From NCBI GenBank assembly GCA_018665505.1, contig JABJCS010000596.1, positions 1 to 5,239 of the forward strand: 5,239 nt of DNA, written 5' to 3'. This document shows, one piece after another, positions 1-5,239 of this stretch. Below the pieces are notes generated by a model. That model saw nothing but the letters and a program-made list of their open reading frames with translations, did not search any database and was not told where the DNA came from. Within the stretch, counting starts at the first letter, position 1, and every line of letters starts with the position of its first letter. Source of the DNA: Alphaproteobacteria bacterium (GTDB taxonomy: Bacteria; Pseudomonadota; Alphaproteobacteria; UBA8366). Position numbers and translations under genes: made by a program.

Positions 1-356
1 AATTTTCTTCGGACGCACGGGTCAATCAAGAAGTCCTGTCAACAGACCGTTTGATGGTCCGCATGAATTGTTACGAGCCGGGGCAAGTAACACCAATGCA
101 CATGCATCCGGAAGAAGACGAGGTCATGTATATTGTCGAAGGCGAAGGGATTGTGACGTTCAAGGATCGCGATGATCTGCCGGTGAAGGCGGGTGAATTG
201 GTCTGCCTGCCGTCAGATCAATATCACCAAATCACTGCCGGTCCTGAAGGCCGCATGGTTTTGATATATTTCATGACACCGGAATACGGAAGCGTTCAAC
301 CGGCAGATCGCGCGGACGAATCCGCCGTTAAGCGGCTGCCCGGCGAGAAAGCCTAG
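1..356 (+). CDS. Cupin-domain protein, 5'-truncated by the window edge
   Basis: The frame ending at TAG 354-356 stays open without a stop to the left edge (first whole codon at base 3), so the gene very probably starts outside the window. The TTG at 51 and ATG at 54 fall inside what looks like the first strand of the fold and are unlikely starts. About 117 residues are visible. Cupin motif 1, G-x5-H-x-H-x4-E-x6-G, matches exactly, with histidines at bases 99-101 and 105-107 and glutamate at 120-122. Motif 2 is GELVCLPSDQYHQ, supplying the fourth metal-ligand histidine at 225-227; it has D where many cupins have G. All four metal ligands are therefore present, so a small beta-barrel binding a divalent metal is expected. 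Small cupins of this type may be enzymes, isomerases or sensors, and the sequence does not say which. The end is a polar tail. The gene converges on the SDR gene with a 13-base gap. Confidence 0.85.
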   Translation, partial: FSSDARVNQEVLSTDRLMVRMNCYEPGQVTPMHMHPEEDEVMYIVEGEGIVTFKDRDDLPVKAGELVCLPSDQYHQITAGPEGRMVLIYFMTPEYGSVQPADRADESAVKRLPGEKA

Positions 357-369
357 GAAGCGGTGAGAA

Positions 370-1155
370 TTAGAATGTACCCGGTGTCAATCCGGTGCGC
401 CCGCCATCAAGGGTGATGACACTGCCGTTAATATAGGACGACTCGTCGCTTGCCAGATAAAGCGCCGTCTCAGCCGCTTCCTCGAACCGCCCGGCACGGG
501 CCAGTGGCGTCGCTTGGATTTTGCGTTGTTCGTCCGCCGGATTGCGTGACAGCGTCGTGCCACGCGCTGGAATGCCGTCCTCGCCGCTGCGCAGCAAACC
601 CGTATTTATACAATTCACCCGGATATCGTGCCGAGCCAACCAATGGCCCATCACATGGGTCAGTGGCTGTAGCCCGCCTTTGGCGGCTGAATAGGCGGTC
701 AGCGTGGGATTGCCGAGCACGCCGTCGATGGAGCCATGATGAATGATCGCCGCGCCGCCCGCTGCTTTCAACGCCGGCAGGAGTTTTTGGCTGCACAGGA
801 AAGGTGCCGTGAGGTTGACGGCGATTTGACGGCTCCAATCCTCGAGAGAGATATCCTCGAATTCGGCTGGCTCCGTCAGGACGGTGTTGTTGAACAGGAC
901 ATGGAGGGTCTCCCGCCACGCCATGCAGGATCGCGCCATGCCCTCGATGGCCGCAGGAATCGCGAGATCGCATTCAATAAAAACAGCATCCCCACCTTCG
1001 GTACGGATCAGAGCCGCCGTTTCTTCACCCATCGCCGTATCGTTCGCGACACAGGCGACGGCCGCGCCTTCACGAGCGAAGAGCAAGCTCGTGGCCCGGC
1101 CCGCGCCGGAACCCGCACCGATGACGACCGCATTCTTTCCCGCGAGGCGGCCCAT
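370..1155 (-). CDS. Short-chain dehydrogenase/reductase (SDR), classical type
   Basis: A 261-residue protein of normal length for a classical SDR, a cytosolic NAD(P)-dependent oxidoreductase of unknown substrate. The Rossmann glycine motif GAGSGAG is at residues 13-19, followed by an acidic residue near the end of beta-2 (D39) and D62 before the adenine pocket. The catalytic tetrad is complete: N114 (VNLTAPF), S142 (HHGSIDG), Y155 and K159 (YSAAK). The C-terminal SYINGSVITLDGG (240-252) is the usual family ending. Two positions deviate: the Thr that normally precedes the glycine motif is I12, and the usual NNAG is NNTV (89-92). The ATG start gives MGRLAGKNAVVIG, a normal SDR beginning. No clear Shine-Dalgarno is present and the stop of the upstream gene is only 3 bases away, so translational coupling is likely. 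It is the last gene of the leftward cluster. The substrate cannot be inferred from this context. Confidence 0.93.
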   Translation of the reverse strand: MGRLAGKNAVVIGAGSGAGRATSLLFAREGAAVACVANDTAMGEETAALIRTEGGDAVFIECDLAIPAAIEGMARSCMAWRETLHVLFNNTVLTEPAEFEDISLEDWSRQIAVNLTAPFLCSQKLLPALKAAGGAAIIHHGSIDGVLGNPTLTAYSAAKGGLQPLTHVMGHWLARHDIRVNCINTGLLRSGEDGIPARGTTLSRNPADEQRKIQATPLARAGRFEEAAETALYLASDESSYINGSVITLDGGRTGLTPGTF

Positions 1156-1158
1156 CCG

Positions 1159-1704
1159 CTAATTCGCGTATTTGATAAGCTTGCCTTTGACCGTCCGGAC
1201 CGGCTCGCCGTCACGGACCCGGTGGAAGATGAAATCCATGCCGGACGGTTTGAGGGTGCGTTCATAGATTTGCATGTCGTAACGGCCCTCATGATCGATC
1301 AGCAGGGCGTAGACATACAAAGTTTGTTTTGCGATCCGGGCCCATGCGTATTTGCCGCCTAGCAAGGGGTCGGCAAGGTCGGTCGCGCGATAGACGCCGG
1401 GTTTGTCGGTCGCGAGGAAAGTCGCGGATTGCGCCTTACGTTTGACCTTCGGGTTGTTGGGGTCGCCGCCGCGCCGGATGATCGTCGCCCAATCGACTTT
1501 GAAGCCCTGGCCTTCCGGCTGAATCGTGACGTCGAAATCCCGCACCGTGACGCCGAAATAAATGCTGTCTCGGTTCTCCGCCACGCCGCCACCCTTGAAT
1601 GATCCAAAGAAGGCGCCGAGCGGCAGGTCTTGCGCGGCCACCGGTGACAGGCTTGCCCCGCAAATGACGCATAAAACCGCTAAAAATCTATAAATCCCCA
1701 ACAT
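1159..1704 (-). CDS. Exported protein of unknown function
   Basis: I do not recognise this family. From the ATG at 1704 it encodes 181 residues. The N-terminus is a textbook Sec signal peptide: a short n-region with R6, a hydrophobic core (FLAVLCVICGASL) and a likely cleavage after A24 (VAA then QD). Mature length would be about 157 residues. There is no further membrane segment, no lipobox cysteine and no CxxCH heme site, so a soluble periplasmic protein is likely. The mature part alternates short hydrophobic strands with Gly/Asp/Pro turns (GSFKGGGVAE, TVRDFDVTI, YAWARI, TLYVYALLI, YERTL, DFIFHRVRDG), suggesting a beta-rich, perhaps barrel-like fold. An in-frame GTG at 1731 would add 9 residues (MNWENRKST), but ATG 1704 has the better ribosome site (AGGA, 8-base spacer) and gives the more typical signal peptide. 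The gene lies between hemF (36-base gap) and the SDR (3-base gap). Any link to heme metabolism is only inference. Confidence 0.85.
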   Translation of the reverse strand: MLGIYRFLAVLCVICGASLSPVAAQDLPLGAFFGSFKGGGVAENRDSIYFGVTVRDFDVTIQPEGQGFKVDWATIIRRGGDPNNPKVKRKAQSATFLATDKPGVYRATDLADPLLGGKYAWARIAKQTLYVYALLIDHEGRYDMQIYERTLKPSGMDFIFHRVRDGEPVRTVKGKLIKYAN

Positions 1705-1712
1705 CGTGCTTT

Positions 1713-1716
1713 TCCT
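1713..1716 (-). promoter_or_regulatory. Ribosome binding site deciding the exported-protein start
   Basis: On the minus strand, AGGA (within TAGGAAAAG) lies 8 bases before ATG 1704. The alternative GTG at 1731 has only a weak GAG-containing stretch upstream, close to the hemF stop. This favours the shorter 181-residue product. Confidence 0.6.
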
Positions 1717-1740
1717 ATTCTCCCAATTCACCGCTTTACT

Positions 1741-2595
1741 CTATGGCCAGCGCGCTTCCGGCGGCATAGACATCAGAATGGCTTCTGTATTGCCGCCCGT
1801 CATCAGTCCAAATTTCGTACCGCGATCGTGCAGTAGATTGAATTCCACATATCGCCCACGCCGAACCAATTGATGTTCACGCTGCTCCGCCGTCCAATCG
1901 TTGTTCATGTGACGACGCACGATTTTCGGGTAAATGTCGAGAAACGCCTTGCCGACATCTTGTGTGAAGGCGAAATCGCGATCCCAATCCTTGTCCAGAT
2001 AGTCGTAGAATATGCCACCGACGCCGCGCTGTTCGTTTCGGTGGGGCAGGAAAAAATATTCGTCGCACCATTTTTTGTATTCGTCGTAACGGGAATCGCC
2101 GTAGGGATCACAGGCCCCTTTGAAGGCGTCGTGAAAATCTGTTGTATCGGCATCGACCGGGTACATTGGCGTCAAATCGGCGCCGCCGCCGAACCACATC
2201 CGCGTGGTCTGGAGGTGCCGAGTGTTCATATGCACTGCCGGTACCAGGGGCGATTGTAGATGCGCTACGAGCGACACGCCGCTGGCCCAAAACCTTGGAT
2301 CTTCGTCGGTGCCCGGTATTTGTTTGCGGAACTCCTCTGAAAATTCCCCGTGAACCGTGGAGACGTTGACGCCCACTTTCTCAAAGACGCGGCCCCGCAT
2401 CACTGACATGACACCGCCACCGCCGCTATCCGACTGCTCCGCTGGACGTTCCCAGGCCTTGCGTTCAAAGCGGCCCGCCGGGCGATCCGCGAATGGGCCG
2501 CTCAGATCGTCCTCGATAGCCTCGAAAGCGGTGCAAATATCGTCGCGCAGGGTTTCGAACCAGTTCTTCGCCTTTTCCCGGTATTCCTCATTCAT
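1741..2595 (-). CDS. hemF: Oxygen-dependent coproporphyrinogen III oxidase HemF
   Basis: HemF oxidatively decarboxylates two propionates of coproporphyrinogen III with O2 to give protoporphyrinogen IX, the antepenultimate step of heme synthesis (EC 1.3.3.3), as a cytosolic homodimer. The 284-residue protein carries the family signatures along its length: [19 protein letters not shown] (43-61), [20 protein letters not shown] (65-84), the central VHMNTRH (121-127) then [13 protein letters not shown] (134-146) including the conserved acidic D140, [20 protein letters not shown] (181-200), and the end [18 protein letters not shown] (247-264) then [14 protein letters not shown] (266-279). Length is close to other bacterial HemF proteins. 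The frame is open a further 122 codons upstream, but that stretch is Arg/Gly-rich, lies over trmL and does not resemble HemF, so ATG 2595 is the start. It overlaps the trmL stop as ATGA, with AAGGA 10 bases upstream, implying translational coupling. Dependence on O2 indicates aerobic growth. Confidence 0.98.
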   Translation of the reverse strand: MNEEYREKAKNWFETLRDDICTAFEAIEDDLSGPFADRPAGRFERKAWERPAEQSDSGGGGVMSVMRGRVFEKVGVNVSTVHGEFSEEFRKQIPGTDEDPRFWASGVSLVAHLQSPLVPAVHMNTRHLQTTRMWFGGGADLTPMYPVDADTTDFHDAFKGACDPYGDSRYDEYKKWCDEYFFLPHRNEQRGVGGIFYDYLDKDWDRDFAFTQDVGKAFLDIYPKIVRRHMNNDWTAEQREHQLVRRGRYVEFNLLHDRGTKFGLMTGGNTEAILMSMPPEARWP

Positions 2596-3065
2596 GCAGC
2601 AGCTATCCTTTCGCCTGGAAATCCATTTGTTTGGCGCAGCGCTTCGCCCAAGACCATGGCGCCCGCGAGCGCCACGTTGAGAGAGCGCGCGTTTTCCGCA
2701 ATCGGGATGCGGAGACGAATATCGGCGGCCTCGTGTACGGCCTCCGGCACGCCGGCGCTCTCGCGGCCAAGCAGCAATACATCTCCATCTTCGAAGGCGA
2801 CGTCGGTGTGAACTTCGGCGCCGGTGGTCGTCAATAGAAGCAGTCGGCCGGGAAGGGCCTCGCGAAAGGCCTCCCAAGAGATATGCCGGGTGACATGCGC
2901 CAGCTCCGTGTAATCCATGCCCGCCCTCTGCAACCGCCGGTCCGACCAGACGAAACCGCAAGGCTCAATGATCTCCAACGGCACCTCACAGCACGCGGCC
3001 AGGCGCAACAGCGTCCCCGCATTCTGCGGAATGTCCGGTTGATAAAGCGCCAGTCGGATGCTCAC
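2592..3065 (-). CDS. trmL: tRNA (cytidine(34)-2'-O)-methyltransferase TrmL
   Basis: A 157-residue SPOUT-class RNA methyltransferase, matching the compact single-domain TrmL family in length. TrmL uses S-adenosylmethionine to 2'-O-methylate the wobble nucleotide (C34 or modified U34) of tRNA-Leu isoacceptors and acts as a dimer with a trefoil-knot cofactor site. Motif 1 is at residues 9-25 ([17 protein letters not shown], with N15 and R21), followed by [24 protein letters not shown] (29-52), typical of TrmL rather than TrmH. Motif 2 is [11 protein letters not shown] (98-108) and motif 3 is [19 protein letters not shown] (119-137), with the Ser-Leu-Asn core at 128-130. The start is GTG with only a weak purine-rich site (AGAGAT, 9-base spacer). 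It is the first gene of the leftward cluster, about 50 bases from the predicted transcription start. Its TGA stop overlaps the hemF start. Confidence 0.95.
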   Translation of the reverse strand: MSIRLALYQPDIPQNAGTLLRLAACCEVPLEIIEPCGFVWSDRRLQRAGMDYTELAHVTRHISWEAFREALPGRLLLLTTTGAEVHTDVAFEDGDVLLLGRESAGVPEAVHEAADIRLRIPIAENARSLNVALAGAMVLGEALRQTNGFPGERIAAA

Positions 3066-3119
3066 GGGGTCGAAATCTCTGAAATCGTTGCGGAGGCTTT
3101 GCCTCGATACATAAATTGC

Positions 3120-3147
3120 ATTATACGAACGCCTTACGGTCGGTCAC
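3120..3147 (-). promoter_or_regulatory. Sigma70-type promoter for the trmL-hemF cluster
   Basis: On the minus strand the -10 element is an exact TATAAT (plus-strand 3120-3125). The -35 element is GTGACC (plus-strand 3142-3147), four of six matches to TTGACA, with a 16-base spacer. Transcription would start near 3113, leaving a leader of roughly 48 bases before the trmL GTG at 3065. No comparable promoter was noticed in the short gaps downstream, so this one probably serves trmL, hemF, the exported protein and the SDR. Confidence 0.65.
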
Positions 3148-3203
3148 GTCGGGCGTGTCCTTCACATTTCCCCTTAAACAGGGCATTGTGAGGGAAGTTA
3201 AGA

Positions 3204-3235
3204 CATGCGTCAGGGTGTCGCATGGGCGCGCATGG
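3204..3235. repeat. CATGCG / CGCATGG inverted and direct repeats
   Basis: CATGCG at 3204-3209 is the reverse complement of CGCATG at 3219-3224 (9-base gap). CGCATGG recurs at 3219-3225 and 3229-3235, exactly 10 bases apart, about one helical turn. The cluster sits about 80 bases upstream of petA, where a regulator could bind. In GC-rich DNA such short repeats also arise by chance, so the functional reading is weak. Confidence 0.35.
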
Positions 3236-3301
3236 CGTGAACGGTAGGGTAATATGCGCCGGCCTCGTGTTGAGGCGGCGTAAGCATTTGTAATTTATGA
3301 G

Positions 3302-3307
3302 AGGTGG
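3302..3307 (+). promoter_or_regulatory. petA ribosome binding site, deciding the start
   Basis: AGGTGG (five of six matches to AGGAGG) lies 5 bases before ATG 3313; GAGG at 3301-3304 gives an 8-base spacer. The in-frame GTG at 3304 overlaps this element and would add only three residues, so ATG 3313 is preferred. Confidence 0.65.
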
Positions 3308-3312
3308 GGGGC

Positions 3313-3855
3313 ATGGCGGAATCGTCCCAAGCGGCGGACCACGACGAGTCTCGACGCGATTTTTTAGTGTTAGCCGCAGGCGCGATGGGCGCTGTCGGCG
3401 CCGCGTCGTTTGCGTGGCCATTGATCGATCAAATGAACCCGGCGGCGGACGTCTTGGCGTTGGCGTCGACGGAAGTCGATTTGAGCAAGATCCAGATGGG
3501 TCAAAGCATCACGGTCAAATGGCGCGGAAAGCCGGTGTTCGTGCGCCGACGCTCCGCTGAGGAAATCAAGACCGCCGGTGCGGTTGCATTGGACCAGCTG
3601 ATTGATCCTCAAGGGGATGCGGATCGGACGCAAAAGCCGGAATGGCTGATCCTCCTCGGTGTCTGCACCCATCTCGGCTGCGTGCCGCTCGGCCAGAAAG
3701 CCAGCGACCCGAAGGGCGAATATGGTGGCTGGTTCTGCCCCTGCCATGGGTCGCACTACGATACGTCGGGACGCATCCGTAAGGGCCCGGCACCGCTCAA
3801 CCTCGCGGTTCCGCCTTACAAGTTCCTCGACGACACCAAGATCAAGATCGGTTAA
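3313..3855 (+). CDS. petA: Ubiquinol-cytochrome c reductase Rieske iron-sulfur subunit
   Basis: The Rieske [2Fe-2S] subunit of cytochrome bc1 takes the first electron from ubiquinol at the Qo site and passes it to cytochrome c1. The 180-residue protein has a short cytoplasmic N-terminus with a twin-arginine motif, SRRDFL (13-18), then one hydrophobic helix (about 19-37) that stays as the membrane anchor, then the flexible hinge [12 protein letters not shown] (41-52). The periplasmic head carries both cluster motifs: CTHLGC (118-123; C118 and H120 as iron ligands) and CPCHGSHYD (142-150; C142 and H145 as ligands). C123 and C144 should form the stabilising disulfide. S147 and Y149, which hydrogen-bond the cluster and set its potential in characterised Rieske proteins, are present. 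It ends with the usual [14 protein letters not shown] (158-171). It is the first gene of petABC, 12 bases before petB. Confidence 0.98.
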   Translation: MAESSQAADHDESRRDFLVLAAGAMGAVGAASFAWPLIDQMNPAADVLALASTEVDLSKIQMGQSITVKWRGKPVFVRRRSAEEIKTAGAVALDQLIDPQGDADRTQKPEWLILLGVCTHLGCVPLGQKASDPKGEYGGWFCPCHGSHYDTSGRIRKGPAPLNLAVPPYKFLDDTKIKIG

Positions 3856-3867
3856 GGGAGCACCGCA

Positions 3868-5154
3868 ATGAGTTCGAAACCGGAAATCACGAACCCCGTG
3901 ATTCGTTGGGTCGACGAGCGGTTGCCCGTCTTCTCCTACATGCAGCATGAGTATCGGGATTTCCCGATGCCCAAGAACCTCAATTATTATTGGAATTTCG
4001 GCGCATTGGCGAGCGTCTGTCTGGTGGTGATGATTGTCACCGGCATTATCCTCGCAATGCATTACACCGCCCATGTGGACCATGCGTTCGACAGCGTCGA
4101 GCGCATTATGCGGGACGTCAATTACGGTTGGCTGATCCGTTATATCCATATGAACGGCGGATCGATGTTCTTTATCGTCGTCTATATCCATATCTTCCGC
4201 GGCTTCTATTACGGCTCCTATAAGGCGCCGCGCGAAATTCTTTGGATACTGGGCGTCGTAATCCTGTTGTTGATGATGGGCACGGCCTTCATGGGCTATG
4301 TATTGCCGTGGGGTCAGATGAGTTTCTGGGGTGCCACCGTTATCACCAACCTGTTTTCAGCCATTCCGATCGTCGGTGATCCGATCGTCACCTGGCTGTG
4401 GGGTGGCTTCTCCGTCGATAACGCGACGCTGAACCGGTTCTTCTCCCTCCACTTCCTGCTGCCTTTCGTGCTCTTTGGCGTTGTCGGCTTGCATGTGGTG
4501 GCGCTTCACATCGTTGGCTCGAACAATCCCGACGGTATCGACGTGAAGCCGGGCCCGGATACGGTCCCGTTCAATCCGTATTTCACGGCGAAAGACTCGC
4601 TAGGCCTCGTCGCCTTTATCCTCATCTACGCGTTGTTCGTCTTCTATCTGCCGAACTACATGGGACATGCGGATAACTACATCGAGGCGAACCCGCTCTC
4701 GACGCCGGCGCATATCGTGCCCGAATGGTACTTCCTGCCGTTCTACGCGATGCTCCGCGCGATCACCTTCGAGTTCTTCTGGTTCATTCCGGCGAAGCTC
4801 GGTGGCGTGCTGACGATGTTCGGCTCGATCGGCGTACTCTTTATCGTGCCGTGGCTCGACACCTCGCGGGTGCGGAGCTGCCGGTATCGGCCGATCTACA
4901 AGTGGTTCGTCTGGATATTGATAGCGGATTGTGTCCTGTTGGGCTTCTGCGGCGCAGCGCCAGCGGAAGGTCTCTGGTTGTACTTGAGCCAGGCCGGCAC
5001 GGCATATTACTTCTTCCACTTCCTGATCTTGCTGCCGATTCTCGGCAAGCTGGAAACACCGCTTCCCTTGCCAACGAGTCTCAGCGAACCCGTAACGGGA
5101 GGCGGCGGTAGTGCCGCCGCAGGGGCAACCGCAGCGAAGATGGAGAAGAAATAA
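3868..5154 (+). CDS. petB: Cytochrome b subunit of the bc1 complex
   Basis: The core membrane subunit of ubiquinol:cytochrome c oxidoreductase, binding hemes bL and bH and forming the Qo and Qi sites. At 428 residues it is the long, eight-helix bacterial form, not the split b6/subunit IV form. Likely helices are near 43-66, 91-116, 125-149, 192-217, 243-263, 311-330, 344-364 and 379-395. The four heme ligands are present: H94 (IHMNGGS) and H195 (SLHFLLPF) for bL, H108 (YIHIFRG) and H209 (GLHVVALH) for bH, assigned by analogy with Rhodobacter. The Qo motif PEWY is at 285-288, and [19 protein letters not shown] (143-161) is the highly conserved cd region. [12 protein letters not shown] (331-342) is also typical. 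The last 20 or so residues ([19 protein letters not shown]) form a low-complexity cytoplasmic tail. GGGAG lies 7 bases before ATG 3868. The stop overlaps the petC start as TAATG. Confidence 0.99.
   Translation: MSSKPEITNPVIRWVDERLPVFSYMQHEYRDFPMPKNLNYYWNFGALASVCLVVMIVTGIILAMHYTAHVDHAFDSVERIMRDVNYGWLIRYIHMNGGSMFFIVVYIHIFRGFYYGSYKAPREILWILGVVILLLMMGTAFMGYVLPWGQMSFWGATVITNLFSAIPIVGDPIVTWLWGGFSVDNATLNRFFSLHFLLPFVLFGVVGLHVVALHIVGSNNPDGIDVKPGPDTVPFNPYFTAKDSLGLVAFILIYALFVFYLPNYMGHADNYIEANPLSTPAHIVPEWYFLPFYAMLRAITFEFFWFIPAKLGGVLTMFGSIGVLFIVPWLDTSRVRSCRYRPIYKWFVWILIADCVLLGFCGAAPAEGLWLYLSQAGTAYYFFHFLILLPILGKLETPLPLPTSLSEPVTGGGGSAAAGATAAKMEKK
5102..5120 (+). other. GC-only hairpin at the end of petB
   Basis: GCGGCGG (5102-5108) and CCGCCGC (5114-5120) pair perfectly over seven G-C pairs around the 5-base loop TAGTG. 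The hairpin lies inside the petB tail codons (Gly-Gly-Gly-Ser-Ala-Ala-Ala), 33 bases before the petC ATG. No T-run follows, so it is not an intrinsic terminator. It might affect message stability or petC translation, or may simply reflect Gly and Ala codons facing each other. Confidence 0.4.
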
Positions 5155-5239
5155 TGCGTAAAAATCTGATCCTGAGCGCGCTTGCGGGCGCTTTGATGAT
5201 GACGGCGGTCGGCGAAGCGTCGGCCGCTGGAGGTGTCGA
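5154..5239 (+). CDS. petC: Cytochrome c1, N-terminal fragment (runs off the right edge)
   Basis: Only 28 codons are visible. They begin [20 protein letters not shown] and form a Sec signal peptide: basic n-region (R2, K3), hydrophobic core, and a likely cleavage after ASA (residues 22-24), leaving AGGV at the mature N-terminus. Cytochrome c1 requires such a signal, since its heme is attached in the periplasm. No heme-binding CxxCH is visible because it lies beyond the window. Identity rests on position: the third gene of petABC is normally c1, and this frame starts within the petB stop (TAATG). GGAG sits 8 bases upstream of the ATG. As heme-carrying partner of PetA and PetB, c1 would pass electrons to soluble cytochrome c. 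Another exported protein cannot be excluded from this fragment alone. Confidence 0.88.
   Translation, partial: MRKNLILSALAGALMMTAVGEASAAGGV

Larger units (their letters stand above)
3066..3312. other. Divergent intergenic region between the trmL-hemF cluster and petABC
   Basis: 247 bases without a credible gene, controlling transcription in both directions. The left part holds a strong promoter candidate for trmL (3120-3147). It also holds a small hairpin, GAGGC-ttt-GCCTC (3093-3105), in the predicted trmL leader. The middle holds CATGCG/CGCATG repeats (3204-3235). The right end carries the petA ribosome site. No convincing rightward promoter was found: TTGAGG (3270-3275) with TAATTT (3291-3296) is poor and its start point would fall too close to the gene. 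No FNR, Irr or CtrA consensus site was seen by eye, and there is no terminator. Confidence 0.7.

Noticed and set aside
357..369. Terminator between the converging cupin and SDR genes
   Set aside because: The gap is only 13 bases, with no stem-loop and no T-run. The short GCCG/CGGC pairing just upstream, inside the cupin gene, is too small.
736..1362. 208-codon rightward open frame opposite the SDR and the exported protein
   Set aside because: It crosses two leftward genes, has no recognisable motif or ribosome site, and the SDR sense frame carries a complete catalytic tetrad.
2596..2961. In-frame 122-codon N-terminal extension of hemF
   Set aside because: It lies over the well-supported trmL gene in another frame, is Arg/Gly-rich and unlike HemF, and the protein from ATG 2595 already has full family length with a ribosome site and an ATGA junction.
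3166..3196. TTCCC / GGGAA pairing and CTTAA / TTAAG as a palindromic operator
   Set aside because: The arms are five bases with 20-base gaps and do not match FNR, CtrA or Irr consensus sites. They are compatible with chance.
3270..3296. Possible petABC promoter TTGAGG / TAATTT
   Set aside because: The -10 matches only three of six positions, the spacer is 15 bases, and transcription would start about where the ribosome site lies. It is too weak to list as a promoter.
3304..3312. GTG 3304 as the petA start
   Set aside because: It overlaps the Shine-Dalgarno that serves ATG 3313 and would add only Met-Gly-Gly. The ATG is better supported.
3370..4191. 273-codon open frame antisense to petA and petB
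   Set aside because: Both sense genes are unmistakable bc1 subunits. The antisense translation is rich in His, Arg and Asp without a recognisable domain, as expected from the codon bias of the opposite strand.
4600..5019. 139-codon leftward open frame opposite petB
   Set aside because: It is antisense to conserved cytochrome b sequence. The Glu/Arg-rich translation is typical of a shadow frame.

Overview
This window looks like an ordinary core-metabolism segment of an aerobic proteobacterial chromosome. The best fit is an alphaproteobacterium of the Rhodospirillales type. That placement is inferred from three things: a petABC operon with a TAT-exported Rieske protein, cytochrome b and c1 as separate genes rather than a fused b-c1 gene, and a trmL-hemF operon reading away from it. 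No species can be named from the sequence. Coding DNA is moderately GC-rich throughout, and nothing suggests a mobile element, prophage, CRISPR array, tRNA or rRNA.

Layout, left to right. A 5'-truncated cupin-fold protein reads rightward (bases 1-356). It converges, with a 13-base gap, on a leftward four-gene cluster. In order of transcription (right to left) that cluster is trmL (tRNA wobble 2'-O-methyltransferase), hemF (oxygen-dependent coproporphyrinogen III oxidase), an unrecognised exported protein of about 181 residues, and a classical short-chain dehydrogenase/reductase (SDR). Spacing is tight: trmL and hemF overlap by 4 bases (ATGA), about 36 bases separate hemF from the chosen start of the exported-protein gene, and 3 bases separate that gene from the SDR. 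A good sigma70-type promoter (exact TATAAT, -35 GTGACC, 16-base spacer) lies upstream of trmL and probably drives the whole unit.

A 247-base intergenic region (3066-3312) separates this cluster from a rightward operon for the cytochrome bc1 complex: petA (Rieske iron-sulfur protein), petB (cytochrome b) and the first 28 codons of petC (cytochrome c1), which runs off the right edge. Junctions are again tight, with 12 bases between petA and petB and a one-base TAATG overlap between petB and petC.

Functionally, the right half builds the quinol:cytochrome c oxidoreductase, whose b and c1 subunits need heme. The divergent cluster contains HemF, which makes protoporphyrinogen IX for heme. This pairs heme supply with a heme-consuming complex, although shared regulation is only inferred. 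The least understood gene is the exported protein at 1159-1704. No undescribed multi-gene system is evident. The points most worth checking are that protein, the small repeats in the divergent intergenic region, paired motif deviations in the SDR, and a GC-rich hairpin at the petB-petC junction.
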